Positions 17,482 to 25,863 of a stretch of DNA of 44,246 nt are shown here, piece by piece; within the stretch, counting starts at the first letter, position 1; each line of letters opens with the position of its first letter. A program made the translations under genes and the position numbers. The notes beneath the pieces were generated by a model. That model had not been told where the DNA came from and did not search any database. It worked only from the letters and a program-made list of their open reading frames with translations. Origin of the DNA: Verrucomicrobiota bacterium (lineage in GTDB: Bacteria; Verrucomicrobiota; Verrucomicrobiia; Verrucomicrobiales; Akkermansiaceae); NCBI GenBank assembly GCA_004293445.1, contig RDYP01000020.1, forward strand, positions 1 through 44,246, in the 5' to 3' direction.

Positions 17482-17648
17482 TCCCCCAGACCACGAGCAA
17501 AAGCACCGGATTCATCGAACAGCAGCAGCATCGGCCGGCAGCAGACCTCGCAGTCATAGTCCATCTCTGCCGGCAGTTCATCGATCGGCGGCATCACCAC
17601 CTCGAAACATTCAAAACAAGTTGGGCATTGCACCAGCACGGTCTCCAT
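17478..17648 (-). CDS. CPXCG-like cysteine-rich small protein
   Basis: A 56-residue protein with the pattern LVQCPTCFECFEVVMPP near the start and YDCEVCCRPMLLLF later, i.e. two CxxC-type pairs that form a probable zinc ribbon. This matches the CPXCG motif-containing family of unknown function, although the first motif reads C-P-T-C-F rather than C-P-x-C-G. It is read from an ATG at 17648-17646 on the minus strand and its TGA overlaps the start of the glycosyltransferase gene, which supports it as a real gene and as the first cistron of a two-gene operon. Confidence 0.8.
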   Translation of the reverse strand: METVLVQCPTCFECFEVVMPPIDELPAEMDYDCEVCCRPMLLLFDESGAFARGLGE

Positions 17649-18017
17649 GGGCGGAGTCTAACCCTCCCGACGCACTCCGCGACCTGGAATTTTACGCCAA
17701 GCCTACTCGGCAGCGCTTCAAACTCTTGGCACGAAAGCCCCACCACGTTGGAAAAGTGCAAGAATGGAGTTGATCAATCCATTGTTTCAACTCCGGCGCG
17801 TCTGCTAGTCTCCGTCCGCTAACAGAGCGACAGGCTCACCCACTCAAAGGCAAGAGCACATTCCTCGACACAACATTCTCTCCAAGTCTTTAGAAATTAG
17901 AAACCAAGACCAGCAACCCCTCGTCGGCAGCGCTCCTCGTGGCGCAATCACGGAGGCAGCCTGTTCGGTATCGATCTCGGTGTGCCAACCACTTTTCGTC
18001 ACAGACGCGTATCAAAA
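17649..18017. other. Intergenic control region, divergent genes
   Basis: A 369-bp gap between the CPXCG gene (minus strand) and the fucosidase gene (plus strand). It must hold both promoters. The one clear structure is the dyad at 17766-17794. An AT-rich patch lies around 17889-17909. I see no RNA gene or further ORF worth annotating. Confidence 0.6.
17766..17794. promoter_or_regulatory. Large dyad, candidate operator
   Basis: GGAGTTGA (17766-17773) and TCAACTCC (17787-17794) are perfect inverted arms. Within them CAAT (17775-17778) and ATTG (17781-17784) also pair, so 12 base pairs form with only small bulges. The site lies 223 bp before the fucosidase start and 118 bp before the CPXCG start. 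It may bind a carbohydrate-responsive repressor; no regulator gene is adjacent. Confidence 0.4.
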
Positions 18018-21000
18018 ATGAATCCAACTTCCCCTTCGATACCCGCGAAAGCGGGGCGACTTCCCCGAGAGGTTTTTGTAAATTCACGGATTCGGGAGTG
18101 GATCAATCTCCTGCTGCTCAGCGGACTGATCTCATCCACGCAGGCAGCGGATTTCACTTGGAACAACGGTGCTGCCACCGGCTTGTGGAACAGCACCGAT
18201 GCCAACTGGTCCGGTGTTGCGTGGGAGAACTCTCCATCGAACCGAGCAATCTTCAATTCCGTCGGCGGGACGGTCGCTCTCGATGAACCCGTCACCGCGG
18301 GTGCGCTGAATTTCGGCTCCACCGCGCTCAATTCGCCAAACCTCACCCTCAACGGTGGCAGCCTGAATGCCTCCAACCTGAGGGTCCAAGGTTGGAACTC
18401 CAACTCCGGAGCTTATCTCAACAATCCGTCACTCACGCTTGCGGTGCCGACCGTTTCGGTGACGGGCGACATCGCGGTGGGCCGAGCGAACCTTGTGATC
18501 GCAAGCGGCACGGTGACGGCGAACCGGATCATCAGTTCGGCTGCCAGCGCCGACTGGGCCCGGCTCGTCATTTCCGGCGGCAGCGTCACCGCAACAAGTG
18601 GCGTGGATGGCTCGGTCAACACCGCAGCCACCTTCGCCATCGATCTAAACGGCGGATCGCTTCACACACCGTTCATCAGGGCCGCGGATCGGGAGCTGGG
18701 GACGCACAACGATGCTTGGATCACCTTCAACGGCGGCACGCTTGTCGCCACCGCCGACAACTCTGACTTCATCACGCTTTATGGCGGAAACCAAAACGCC
18801 TACATCGGCCGAGGCGGCGCGATCATCGATACAGCCGGGCACGAGGTCGGCATCAACGCAAACTTGCAGGCCAGCGGCGCTGGCGGGCTCACCAAAATCG
18901 GCCAAGGCCGGCTCAGCCTAACCGGTGCGAACAGCTATCTCGGCCTCACCATGGTACAGGAGGGAACTCTCCGGATCAATCGGCCGACACCCCGCATGGA
19001 GGTCAAGCCCGGCGGCCTGCTGGAACTGGATTTCGCCGGAAACCGGCCGCTCCGAGAGCTGATCATCGATGGCACTTCCCTGCCGGACGGCGTTTACAAC
19101 GCCTCTACCCATCCCGACCGCCTCGCCGGCACGGGCTCGCTGGTGCTTTCCTCCCCTTCCTCCGCCTACTCGAACGCTCCCTGGCCCGGAATGAACGACG
19201 GGATATCCAGCTTCCGCCGAATGAAATACGGCTACTTCGTCCACTACGTGTTCGGTGGCGTGCGCAAGAACGACGGCACTTGGCCGAGCGATGCGAACGA
19301 CTTGGCCGACCGCTTCGATGCCGTGGGCTTCGCCGAGGACCTTCAGTCGATGGGCGTGGAATACGTCATCTTCACCGCTTGGCACTACAACGTAGTCTGC
19401 CTCTGGCCGAGCTCGGCGATGGAGCGCTGGATGCCCGGCCACACGGTGAACCGCGACCTTCTGAGCGATGTGCTCGATGCAGTGAAGGCCAAGGGCATCC
19501 GCGTCCTGTTCTACACCCATCCCCGCGACGGCCACGACATGAACAGGGCCGATCAGATTACGACCGGCTGGGGGCCCGGAATCCCCGGCGACTACAACCC
19601 GGATTGGAACCAGTTCGACCGGCGGAAATGGAACGATTTCATCAACGACATCTATGCCGATTTGATCGACCGCTATGGCAGCCGCATCGACGGCCTGTTC
19701 ATTGATGAGGGCAGCCCTTACGGCGACAGTTGGCGGGTGGTCGACTACCCGCGTCTCCGCCAGACGATCAAGAGCCGCCAGCCGGACCTGCTGATGATGC
19801 ACAACTATTACGGCACCAACTACAGCTGTGACATCGGAGCGACGGAGGTGAGCTACTGGCAGCAGTGGGTGCCGGGCACGAACCCGAACAACTGGCCCGC
19901 GACAGGCAGGCCGATGTCGATGGTGATGGGCAGCAATTGGTCCGCCACCCAAGAGCCGGGAATTTACACCCCGCGCTACAATGCCACCGAAATGTTCCGC
20001 ATGACCGTGTTGCGCGCCGGGGTGAATTCCACCGACGGCGGCGGCGTCAATTGGGCCTGCGGTCCCTATGCCGGGGGAGGATGGGAAACCGGCGTGCTTG
20101 AACAAATGCAGCAGATCGGCGGATGGATCGCCCCGATCCGAGCATCGATTTGCGACACCTACCCGAGCCAATCGTGGATCACGCCGCCCAATTCCACCAT
20201 CAACAGCCTTTCTCACGGCATCGTCGCCACCCGCTCCGCCAGCGACGGTCGGGAGTTCATCCACGTGCTCACTCCTCCCGCAGGAAATAGCCTGACCGTC
20301 CCCGCACCGGCCGACGGACGCGGCTATGGCTCGGCCTCATTGCTGGAAACCGGAAGCCCGGTCGATCTGGTCCGCAACGTCGATGGCAGCCTCACGCTGA
20401 CCCTGCAAAGCGGCGACGCATGGGCTCCTCGCAACACAGTCATCGCACTCGAACCCGTTACGGTCACCTGGAACGGCACCAGCGACGACGCAGGCCCCGG
20501 GCTCTCAGAGTGGTCTCAGTCGGTGGACAATTTCACAGGCGGCGCGCCACTCAGCACACGCTTCCGTTCGGGCGACAACGTCGACTTTTCCCTTCAAGGA
20601 TCGGCCACCGCGCTGCCTTGGACGTCCGGATTCTCGATCGGCGATCTTCGCTTCGCGGGAAAGAATCATCTGATCCAAGCGGTCGGCTCACCAACGCTGA
20701 CTCTCGCTAGCGGACGCATCGATGTGGCAAATGCGATGACGGCCACCTTCCAAGAAAGCGGACCTGCCGGAGCGCTCGCACTTGCGGGGGATGCCGGGCT
20801 TTCCAAAAGCGGCGGCGGCAACCTTGTGCTCGACGTTCCGTCACAAGTGAGCGGAAACACCAACCTGACAAACGGCACACTCTCCGTCCGCCAAGGCGCA
20901 CTCGGCAGGCAAGGCAACATCGTCTTCGAAGGAGGTACACTCCACCTGCTTCCCGGAAATAACGAAGACCTCTCCCGCCGCATCCGCCATGGCAGCGCAC

Positions 21001-22214
21001 CTGTCCGACTCGACACCGGCGGCAATCATGTCGTCTGGGCAAGTCCACTGGACTCCAGCAACACCGGCGGCTTCGTCAAACTCGGCAACGGCACGCTTGC
21101 GCTGGCAGGCGGAACCGCTGCCACCGATTCCTTCACCGTCGAGGCCGGCGCGCTCAAGCTCGATCCCGCCACCACCGGCGGCGTCTCGGTTCCCAACGCC
21201 GGCTTTGAAAGCCCCGCCTACGCTTCGCAAGGCTGGTCCTACAATCCAAGCGGCACCGCTTGGACCTTCGTTTCCTCTGGAGGAACCGCGTCGAACAACA
21301 CCCCTTGGGTCGGGACGTCTCCGGAGGGCGTTCAGGTCGCTTATCTTCAAAACAACGGCACCATGAGCACGGAAGTGACCGCCAGCGCGGACGGCCACTA
21401 CCGCCTTTCGTTCGTCGCGTCGAACCGCCCCGGCTACCCGGCCAGCGGACTGGTGGTCACGCTCGATGGAATTTTGCTGGGCGTCCTCCCGCCGGACCAC
21501 ATCGGGAGAGGCGGCGATTTCAACCGCTTCGAACTTCCCGCCATCCGCATCAGCGCGGGAACGCACACGCTCGCCTTCCAAGGCCAGCAAAACGGCGCGG
21601 ACAGCGACACGCTCATCGACGATATCCACTTCATCGCCACGGAAGCCGGAGCCCTCCCCGACGGGACGACTCTTGCCCTCACGGGAGCAAGCTCGGCCTT
21701 CGAACCCGGACCAGCTACGGTCACGCTCGACTCCCTCGCCGGCGTGGCGGGCAGCGCCGTGAACCTCGACAATACCGGTCTCGTTATCACCGGCAACGAC
21801 CACGCCGCCGTCTTCGCGGGCACACTAACAGGAAATGGATCTGTCACGGTCGATGGCACGCTCCGCTTGGTAGGCGATGCCGTGCTAAGCTTCACCGGAC
21901 CCTTCACCAACAACGGCCTCCTCGACGTCATGACCTGGAACGGCACCCTGCCCGCAGGATTCGTCAACAACGGCATCGTGCTCGACCGCGGCAAGGTGAA
22001 GATCGACACCTTCACAAAATCAGGACCTGCGTTCACCCTGAGCATGACCGGCTACAAGGGTCACCACTATCAGCTCCAGTGCAGCGACGACCTCGCAGGG
22101 CCATGGCTCAATATCGGGACCTCACAGATTGGCGCGGGAGCAGATCTGATGTTCACCGATTCAACAGATAACAATGCGCGACGTCGCTTCTATCGTGTTT
22201 CGGTCAGTCCATGA
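18018..22214 (+). CDS. Giant secreted GH29 alpha-L-fucosidase with beta-strand repeats
   Basis: A 1398-residue protein with a long-n-region signal peptide (hydrophobic core INLLLLSGLISSTQAA, cleavage near residue 44). Residues about 45-380 are autotransporter-associated repeat sequence (TWNNGAATGLWNSTDANWSG; GGLTKIGQGRLSLTGANSY). Residues about 384-811 are a GH29-like fucosidase (FRRMKYGYFVHYVFGG, VEYVIFTAWHYNVVCLWPSS, DGLFIDEGSPYG with the likely nucleophile Asp near 559). A second repeat module follows (ITWNGT-like start VTWNGTSDDAGPG, then GLSKSGGGNLVLD and FVKLGNGTLALAGG). A carbohydrate-binding-like domain lies at about 1056-1207 (VPNAGFESPAYASQGW; DTLIDDIHFIA). The end is a short domain closing in RRRFYRVSVSP, common in Verrucomicrobia. 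No beta-barrel is present. It probably removes fucose from algal or mucin-type glycans. Confidence 0.85.
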   Translation: MNPTSPSIPAKAGRLPREVFVNSRIREWINLLLLSGLISSTQAADFTWNNGAATGLWNSTDANWSGVAWENSPSNRAIFNSVGGTVALDEPVTAGALNFGSTALNSPNLTLNGGSLNASNLRVQGWNSNSGAYLNNPSLTLAVPTVSVTGDIAVGRANLVIASGTVTANRIISSAASADWARLVISGGSVTATSGVDGSVNTAATFAIDLNGGSLHTPFIRAADRELGTHNDAWITFNGGTLVATADNSDFITLYGGNQNAYIGRGGAIIDTAGHEVGINANLQASGAGGLTKIGQGRLSLTGANSYLGLTMVQEGTLRINRPTPRMEVKPGGLLELDFAGNRPLRELIIDGTSLPDGVYNASTHPDRLAGTGSLVLSSPSSAYSNAPWPGMNDGISSFRRMKYGYFVHYVFGGVRKNDGTWPSDANDLADRFDAVGFAEDLQSMGVEYVIFTAWHYNVVCLWPSSAMERWMPGHTVNRDLLSDVLDAVKAKGIRVLFYTHPRDGHDMNRADQITTGWGPGIPGDYNPDWNQFDRRKWNDFINDIYADLIDRYGSRIDGLFIDEGSPYGDSWRVVDYPRLRQTIKSRQPDLLMMHNYYGTNYSCDIGATEVSYWQQWVPGTNPNNWPATGRPMSMVMGSNWSATQEPGIYTPRYNATEMFRMTVLRAGVNSTDGGGVNWACGPYAGGGWETGVLEQMQQIGGWIAPIRASICDTYPSQSWITPPNSTINSLSHGIVATRSASDGREFIHVLTPPAGNSLTVPAPADGRGYGSASLLETGSPVDLVRNVDGSLTLTLQSGDAWAPRNTVIALEPVTVTWNGTSDDAGPGLSEWSQSVDNFTGGAPLSTRFRSGDNVDFSLQGSATALPWTSGFSIGDLRFAGKNHLIQAVGSPTLTLASGRIDVANAMTATFQESGPAGALALAGDAGLSKSGGGNLVLDVPSQVSGNTNLTNGTLSVRQGALGRQGNIVFEGGTLHLLPGNNEDLSRRIRHGSAPVRLDTGGNHVVWASPLDSSNTGGFVKLGNGTLALAGGTAATDSFTVEAGALKLDPATTGGVSVPNAGFESPAYASQGWSYNPSGTAWTFVSSGGTASNNTPWVGTSPEGVQVAYLQNNGTMSTEVTASADGHYRLSFVASNRPGYPASGLVVTLDGILLGVLPPDHIGRGGDFNRFELPAIRISAGTHTLAFQGQQNGADSDTLIDDIHFIATEAGALPDGTTLALTGASSAFEPGPATVTLDSLAGVAGSAVNLDNTGLVITGNDHAAVFAGTLTGNGSVTVDGTLRLVGDAVLSFTGPFTNNGLLDVMTWNGTLPAGFVNNGIVLDRGKVKIDTFTKSGPAFTLSMTGYKGHHYQLQCSDDLAGPWLNIGTSQIGAGADLMFTDSTDNNARRRFYRVSVSP

Positions 22215-22616
22215 GACCTCCGTCGCATGGATTCACATCGACCTCTGAATCGAATCATGAACCGCCAACCAGTGAACATCGTTTCACTACGCCCTGCGAT
22301 TCGCGGCCTTGCGCGATTACGCCTGACGGGCATCTGACGTATTGCCCGAAAACTGGTGCACTGACCTTGGTGCTACCCAGCAGCTGACCGGCACTCGGGT
22401 GACATTGAGATCGCGCAGGTCATACTAAGCGTAGTTCTCCCAGAAACGTCGCGGATGTTCATCCAGCTCTCTGCCCGATAACTCACGGAGTCTCACGCCC
22501 AAGTGAGTAAATCCACTCAGCCGATTACCGAAAATCACGAGTTTGACCCCCGAAGAATTTATGTTAGGTACCTCCATTGCGGAAAAATCCGCAGCAAACA
22601 ACGAATCCAAGACACC
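22215..22616. other. 402-bp gap with no recognisable gene
   Basis: The stretch after the fucosidase gene has a different feel from neighbouring coding DNA. A minus-strand reading frame at 22425-22610 (61 codons, ending DEHPRRFWENYA) resembles nothing I can name and could be a relic. A weak promoter for the lipoprotein gene may be TTGACC at about 22544 with TAGGTA 16 bp on. No strong hairpin or RNA gene is evident. Confidence 0.5.
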
Positions 22617-22919
22617 ATGAAAATCCGTCCATTCCTGATCGCTGCATCACTTCCATTCGCGCTCGCAGCCTGTGGTGAAAAAGCCGAAAAACCAGCCACC
22701 GAGACCGCTCCTGCTGAAGCCGCTCCTGCTGAAGCCGCTCCTGCCGAAGCCGCTCCTGCCGAGACCGCTCCTGCCGAGACCGCTCCTGCCGAGACCGCTC
22801 CTGCCGAAGCCGCTCCTGCCGAGACCGCTCCTGCCGAGACCGCTCCTGCTGAGACCGCTCCTGCTGAGACCGCTCCTGCTGAGACCGCTCCTGCCGAAGC
22901 CGCTCCTGCTGGCCAATAA
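22617..22919 (+). CDS. Repeat lipoprotein with PAETA/PAEAA tandem units
   Basis: A 100-residue lipoprotein. Residues 1-18 are a signal peptide and LAAC a lipobox, so Cys19 would be lipidated. After the short segment GEKAEKPATETA come 13 consecutive five-residue units, eight PAETA and five PAEAA, and the end PAGQ. The chain is acidic and Pro/Ala-rich, hence an extended rod rather than a folded domain. It may act as a spacer or brush on an envelope membrane. The gene stands alone with its own terminator. The repetitive DNA makes copy number liable to change. Function is unknown. Confidence 0.8.
   Translation: MKIRPFLIAASLPFALAACGEKAEKPATETAPAEAAPAEAAPAEAAPAETAPAETAPAETAPAEAAPAETAPAETAPAETAPAETAPAETAPAEAAPAGQ
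22710..22904 (+). repeat. 15-bp tandem repeat, 13 copies
   Basis: Thirteen in-frame 15-bp units of the form CCTGCYGARRCCGCT encode the PAETA/PAEAA repeats. Two unit types alternate irregularly, and third-base changes (GCT/GCC) tag blocks of neighbours, as expected from slippage or unequal exchange within the array. Confidence 0.95.
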
Positions 22920-22941
22920 TACAGCAAACAACGTTTCTCAC

Positions 22942-22980
22942 GCCCCGGCCCGCTTTCGAGTGGTCCCGGGGCTTTTCATT
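22942..22980 (+). terminator. Terminator of the repeat lipoprotein gene
   Basis: GCCCCGG (22942-22948) pairs with CCGGGGC (22966-22972), followed by TTTTCATT. The loop is 17 nt. Confidence 0.75.
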
Positions 22981-23132
22981 TCAACACAGCCGAACAATCC
23001 GGTCCCTGCGAAATTCGGTGCCGACTCCCTTCCCGTCTCTCACCCAGAGCTCTCAATCCAACCCCACTCGCCTCTTGCCAAGAGGGTCCCGACGCAAGAC
23101 AGTCTCGATGTCATCTTCACGATCCCACGCCC

Positions 23133-24179
23133 ATGAACTTCCGCTTCGCTTGGCTCGCACTTCTCGCCACTTCCAGCCTTGGCCAAGCCCAACAAGGCAC
23201 TCCCCCCTCGACCGCGCCGGGCGCCGCAAAACGCACCGCTCCTGCAGGCGCATTCGAAGTCAATGGGCTGGCTGCCATCGTCAACGGACGAGTCATCACG
23301 AAAAACAAGGTGGGCTTCATGCTCTCCCCCATCTTCGCCCAACTTGCCGCCCAGTTCCCACGCCGCGGCCCGGAGTTCGAACGCCAGGTGCTCGAAGCGC
23401 GCGAAAAAATCCTCCAGGAACTGATCGATCGGGAGATCATCATCTCCGAGTTCAAAGCTCTTGAGAAAAAAGGCGCGAATCTCCCTGACCACGTGGTCGA
23501 CAAAGAGATCGCCCGTCAGATTCGTTCCAATTACAACGGCGACGAAACCCGCTTTCAGGAAGAACTCAAGCGAGCCCGCATGACACGGGACGGTTATCGC
23601 AAGATGACCCGCGAGCAGCTCATCGTCCAAGCGATGCGCGCGGAGCACTTCTCCGATGCCCCGCCGCCTCTCCCCGGTGAAATCGCCGGCGAATACGCGG
23701 AAATGAAGGATAAGCTCCGCGACACCACGAAAGACAAGATCACCTTCCACAAGATCTTCCTTCCACGCCAAGACTCGCAAAATCCTCTCGCCACGCCAGA
23801 AAGCCAACTCGCCCTCGCCGAACAACTGGCCACCGACATCAAAAACGGCAGCGATATCACCGAGCTGGCGAAAAAGCATTCTCGCGATGCCTTCGCGGAG
23901 GAGGGAGGCTTTCAACAGGATCTTCCCCGCACCGATCTCGCCACCGAGTTCGCATCGATCATCTTCGCTGGAAAAGACGGCGACGTCCTCGGCCCCTTGG
24001 AAGATCCCGCCGGGTTCACCGTGGTGAAAATTACCCGCATCAGCCCCGGCCCCGCCCCGGCTCTTAGCGAGGTCCGCGAAATGGTCGAGGAGCGCGTCCG
24101 GACCAAGAAAAGCTCCACCGCTTACGAAAAGTGGATGGCCAGCAAGCGCCGCAGCGCGGTGATCCAACGCAAACTCTGA
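23133..24179 (+). CDS. surA: SurA-like periplasmic peptidyl-prolyl isomerase
   Basis: A 348-residue exported chaperone/isomerase for outer membrane proteins. A signal peptide (residues 1-20, FAWLALLATSSLGQAQ) is followed by a SurA N-domain (VNGLAAIVNGRVITKNKV; ILQELIDREIIISEF) and a single parvulin domain at about 205-305 (DKITFHKIFLP; LAKKHSRDAFAEEGGF; VLGPLEDPAGFTVVKI). The tail is basic. E. coli SurA has two parvulin domains; one copy is common in other phyla. pdxA lies 21 bp downstream, the same order as surA-pdxA in E. coli, which supports the name. A generic PpiC family role remains the alternative. Confidence 0.85.
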   Translation: MNFRFAWLALLATSSLGQAQQGTPPSTAPGAAKRTAPAGAFEVNGLAAIVNGRVITKNKVGFMLSPIFAQLAAQFPRRGPEFERQVLEAREKILQELIDREIIISEFKALEKKGANLPDHVVDKEIARQIRSNYNGDETRFQEELKRARMTRDGYRKMTREQLIVQAMRAEHFSDAPPPLPGEIAGEYAEMKDKLRDTTKDKITFHKIFLPRQDSQNPLATPESQLALAEQLATDIKNGSDITELAKKHSRDAFAEEGGFQQDLPRTDLATEFASIIFAGKDGDVLGPLEDPAGFTVVKITRISPGPAPALSEVREMVEERVRTKKSSTAYEKWMASKRRSAVIQRKL

Positions 24180-24200
24180 ACTCTCCCTCAACGAGACCCC

Positions 24201-25058
24201 ATGCCACGCATCCTCATCACTCTGGGGGATCCCGCAGGCATCGGCCCCGAGCTTGTCGCCAAAGCACTGAAATCCGATCAGTTGCCCAGAGGATTCGATT
24301 TTCAGGTAATCGGCGATGCCGCAGGTTTCACGCCCGGCAAACCCGACGAACGCTCTGCCTCCGCTGCCCTCCAGTGGCTTGAAACATCTGTTGGAATTCT
24401 CAAGTCGGACCCCGACGCCCTTGCGGTCGTAACCGCTCCGGTCTCGAAAGCGAGTCTCCAAAACGCAGGATTCCCATTTCCGGGACAGACGGAATTTTTT
24501 GCAGAACGCTTTGGTATCGAAAAATTTGCAATGTGTTTGAGCGGCGCCACCCTCAGCGTCGGACTGGCGACGATTCACATCCCTCTTGCCAAGGTTTCAA
24601 GCAAGCTCTCAAGTCAATCAATTGTTTCAAGTGGGCGCCTGCTTGCCGACTTTGCGCGGCGCCGCTTCCGACGTGAACCACGGATCGCCGTCGCCGGCCT
24701 GAATCCTCATGCCGGGGAAAACGGTCGTTTCGGCGATGAGGAGAACCGAATCATCCAGCCGGCCATCGAGACACTGAATCGCGAACTGCCCGGAGTTTTC
24801 AGCGGTCCACATGTGCCCGATGCGATTTTCCGCCGCGCCGCCCTGGGTGAGTTCGACGCAGTTCTTGCGATGTATCACGATCAGGGGCTGATTCCTCTCA
24901 AACTCCTCGATTTCGACAGCGGTGTGAATGTCACCCTCGGCCTCCCCAAACCGCGCACCAGCCCCGATCACGGCACTGCCTTCGACATCGCAGGACAGGG
25001 CATCGCCCGCCCCGATTCATTGATCCATGCGATCCGACTCGCCTGCGAACTCGCCTAA
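24201..25058 (+). CDS. pdxA: 4-hydroxythreonine-4-phosphate dehydrogenase
   Basis: A 285-residue enzyme of pyridoxal phosphate synthesis in the DXP-dependent route. Recognisable blocks: ITLGDPAGIGPELVAKAL at the N-terminus, VTAPVSKASL, then TIHIPLAKVSSKLS, NPHAGENGRFGDEE and MYHDQGLIPLKLLDF, which hold the three metal-binding His. It is about 40 residues shorter than the E. coli protein, missing sequence between the N-terminal block and APVSK. In FPGQTEFFAERF the usual H of GHTE, which contacts the substrate phosphate side, is Gln. The gene follows surA closely and precedes the MBL hydrolase by 4 bp, forming a three-gene operon. Identity is secure; substrate range might be altered. Confidence 0.9.
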   Translation: MPRILITLGDPAGIGPELVAKALKSDQLPRGFDFQVIGDAAGFTPGKPDERSASAALQWLETSVGILKSDPDALAVVTAPVSKASLQNAGFPFPGQTEFFAERFGIEKFAMCLSGATLSVGLATIHIPLAKVSSKLSSQSIVSSGRLLADFARRRFRREPRIAVAGLNPHAGENGRFGDEENRIIQPAIETLNRELPGVFSGPHVPDAIFRRAALGEFDAVLAMYHDQGLIPLKLLDFDSGVNVTLGLPKPRTSPDHGTAFDIAGQGIARPDSLIHAIRLACELA

Positions 25059-25062
25059 TCCC

Positions 25063-25848
25063 ATGCTCTACGACAGCGCAGCCGATGTCCTGATCAAGGC
25101 ACTCCGGGGCCACGCTCTCACGCCCGCACAAGCCGCCACCCGCTCGGGCCTGAGCGAGTCCAAAGTCACCGCAGCCTGCCGAGGCCAAGCCGACACAAAT
25201 GAACTGACTCAACTCGCGCTCGCCCTCGAACTCAATCCCACCGCACTCGCCAAGCTCGAGCAACATCAACCCAATCCTCGAGCCCCCTCGTGGATCGAAC
25301 GATTAAAACTTACGTTTGATGACGATGGCGTGAATGCCTGGCTCTGCGACGCCGGCGAAGGCTGCCACCTTATTTTCGACACTGGAGCAGGCGAGAACGA
25401 CATCCGACACGAGCTCGACCAGCGCGGTTTGGGACAAGTGCATGTCCTGATCACTCACGAGCATGCCGATCATGTCGGAGGACTCCGTGGCCTCAACGGG
25501 CGCACTTTATCGGTCCATCGTCCAGCGACCGGACTCCAGCCCAACATCCATCTGCATTTCGGAAATCTCAAAGTCCGCAGCATCTCCCTACCCGGCCACT
25601 GCGATGGAGCCCTCGGCTTTGTGGTCGATGCCGCCGGCTTTTCTGTCTGCATCACCGGAGACGCGCTCTTTGCCGGCTCCATCGGCGGCTGCCCATCCAC
25701 TCAAGCCTACCAACAGGCCTTGGCCGCTCTGCGCAACAACGTGATGTCGCTCCCGGACGATACCCTGCTTCTTCCGGGACACGGCCCCGCCACCACGGTC
25801 GGGCTCGAGCGCAGCGCGAATCCTTTTTTCGCCCGAGCCTCCGGCTGA
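25063..25848 (+). CDS. MBL-fold hydrolase with N-terminal HTH-like domain
   Basis: A 261-residue protein. Residues about 1-65 look like a helix-turn-helix of the XRE type (LTPAQAATRSGLSESKVTAA, then ELTQLALALELNPTALAKL). Residues about 75-261 are a metallo-beta-lactamase fold: THEHADHVGG with the HxHxDH metal ligands, the third His in LPGHCDGALGF, TGDALFAGSIGG with the bridging Asp, and LLPGHGP with the last His. That set matches glyoxalase II-like hydrolases. The start at 25063 is placed just after the pdxA stop. An HTH on a soluble MBL enzyme is uncommon, and the HTH may instead serve dimerisation. Substrate unknown. Confidence 0.82.
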   Translation: MLYDSAADVLIKALRGHALTPAQAATRSGLSESKVTAACRGQADTNELTQLALALELNPTALAKLEQHQPNPRAPSWIERLKLTFDDDGVNAWLCDAGEGCHLIFDTGAGENDIRHELDQRGLGQVHVLITHEHADHVGGLRGLNGRTLSVHRPATGLQPNIHLHFGNLKVRSISLPGHCDGALGFVVDAAGFSVCITGDALFAGSIGGCPSTQAYQQALAALRNNVMSLPDDTLLLPGHGPATTVGLERSANPFFARASG

Positions 25849-25856
25849 AGCCGGAG
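25839..25856. terminator. Hairpin between convergent genes
   Basis: CTCCGGC (25839-25845) and GCCGGAG (25850-25856) form a 7-bp stem with a TGAA tetraloop. It overlaps the stop region of the MBL gene and lies just before the converging protease-like gene, so it may act for both strands. Confidence 0.45.
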
Positions 25857-25863
25857 TCGCGAC

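Noticed and set aside
18918-20264. Minus-strand frame of 448 codons
   Set aside because: Antisense of the GH29 fucosidase gene, without motifs or a credible start.
22425-22610. Minus-strand 61-codon frame ending DEHPRRFWENYA
   Set aside because: Considered as a transposase or other relic, but I cannot match it to any family; kept only as a remark on the gap.
22559-22941. Three overlapping minus-strand frames made of simple repeats
   Set aside because: They are antisense readings of the 15-bp repeat array of the lipoprotein gene.
17774-24634. 17-bp near-match TCAATC-ATTGTTTCAA at about 17774 and 24615
   Set aside because: One mismatch in 17 bp is expected a few times by chance in a window of this length, and the second copy is inside the pdxA coding sequence.
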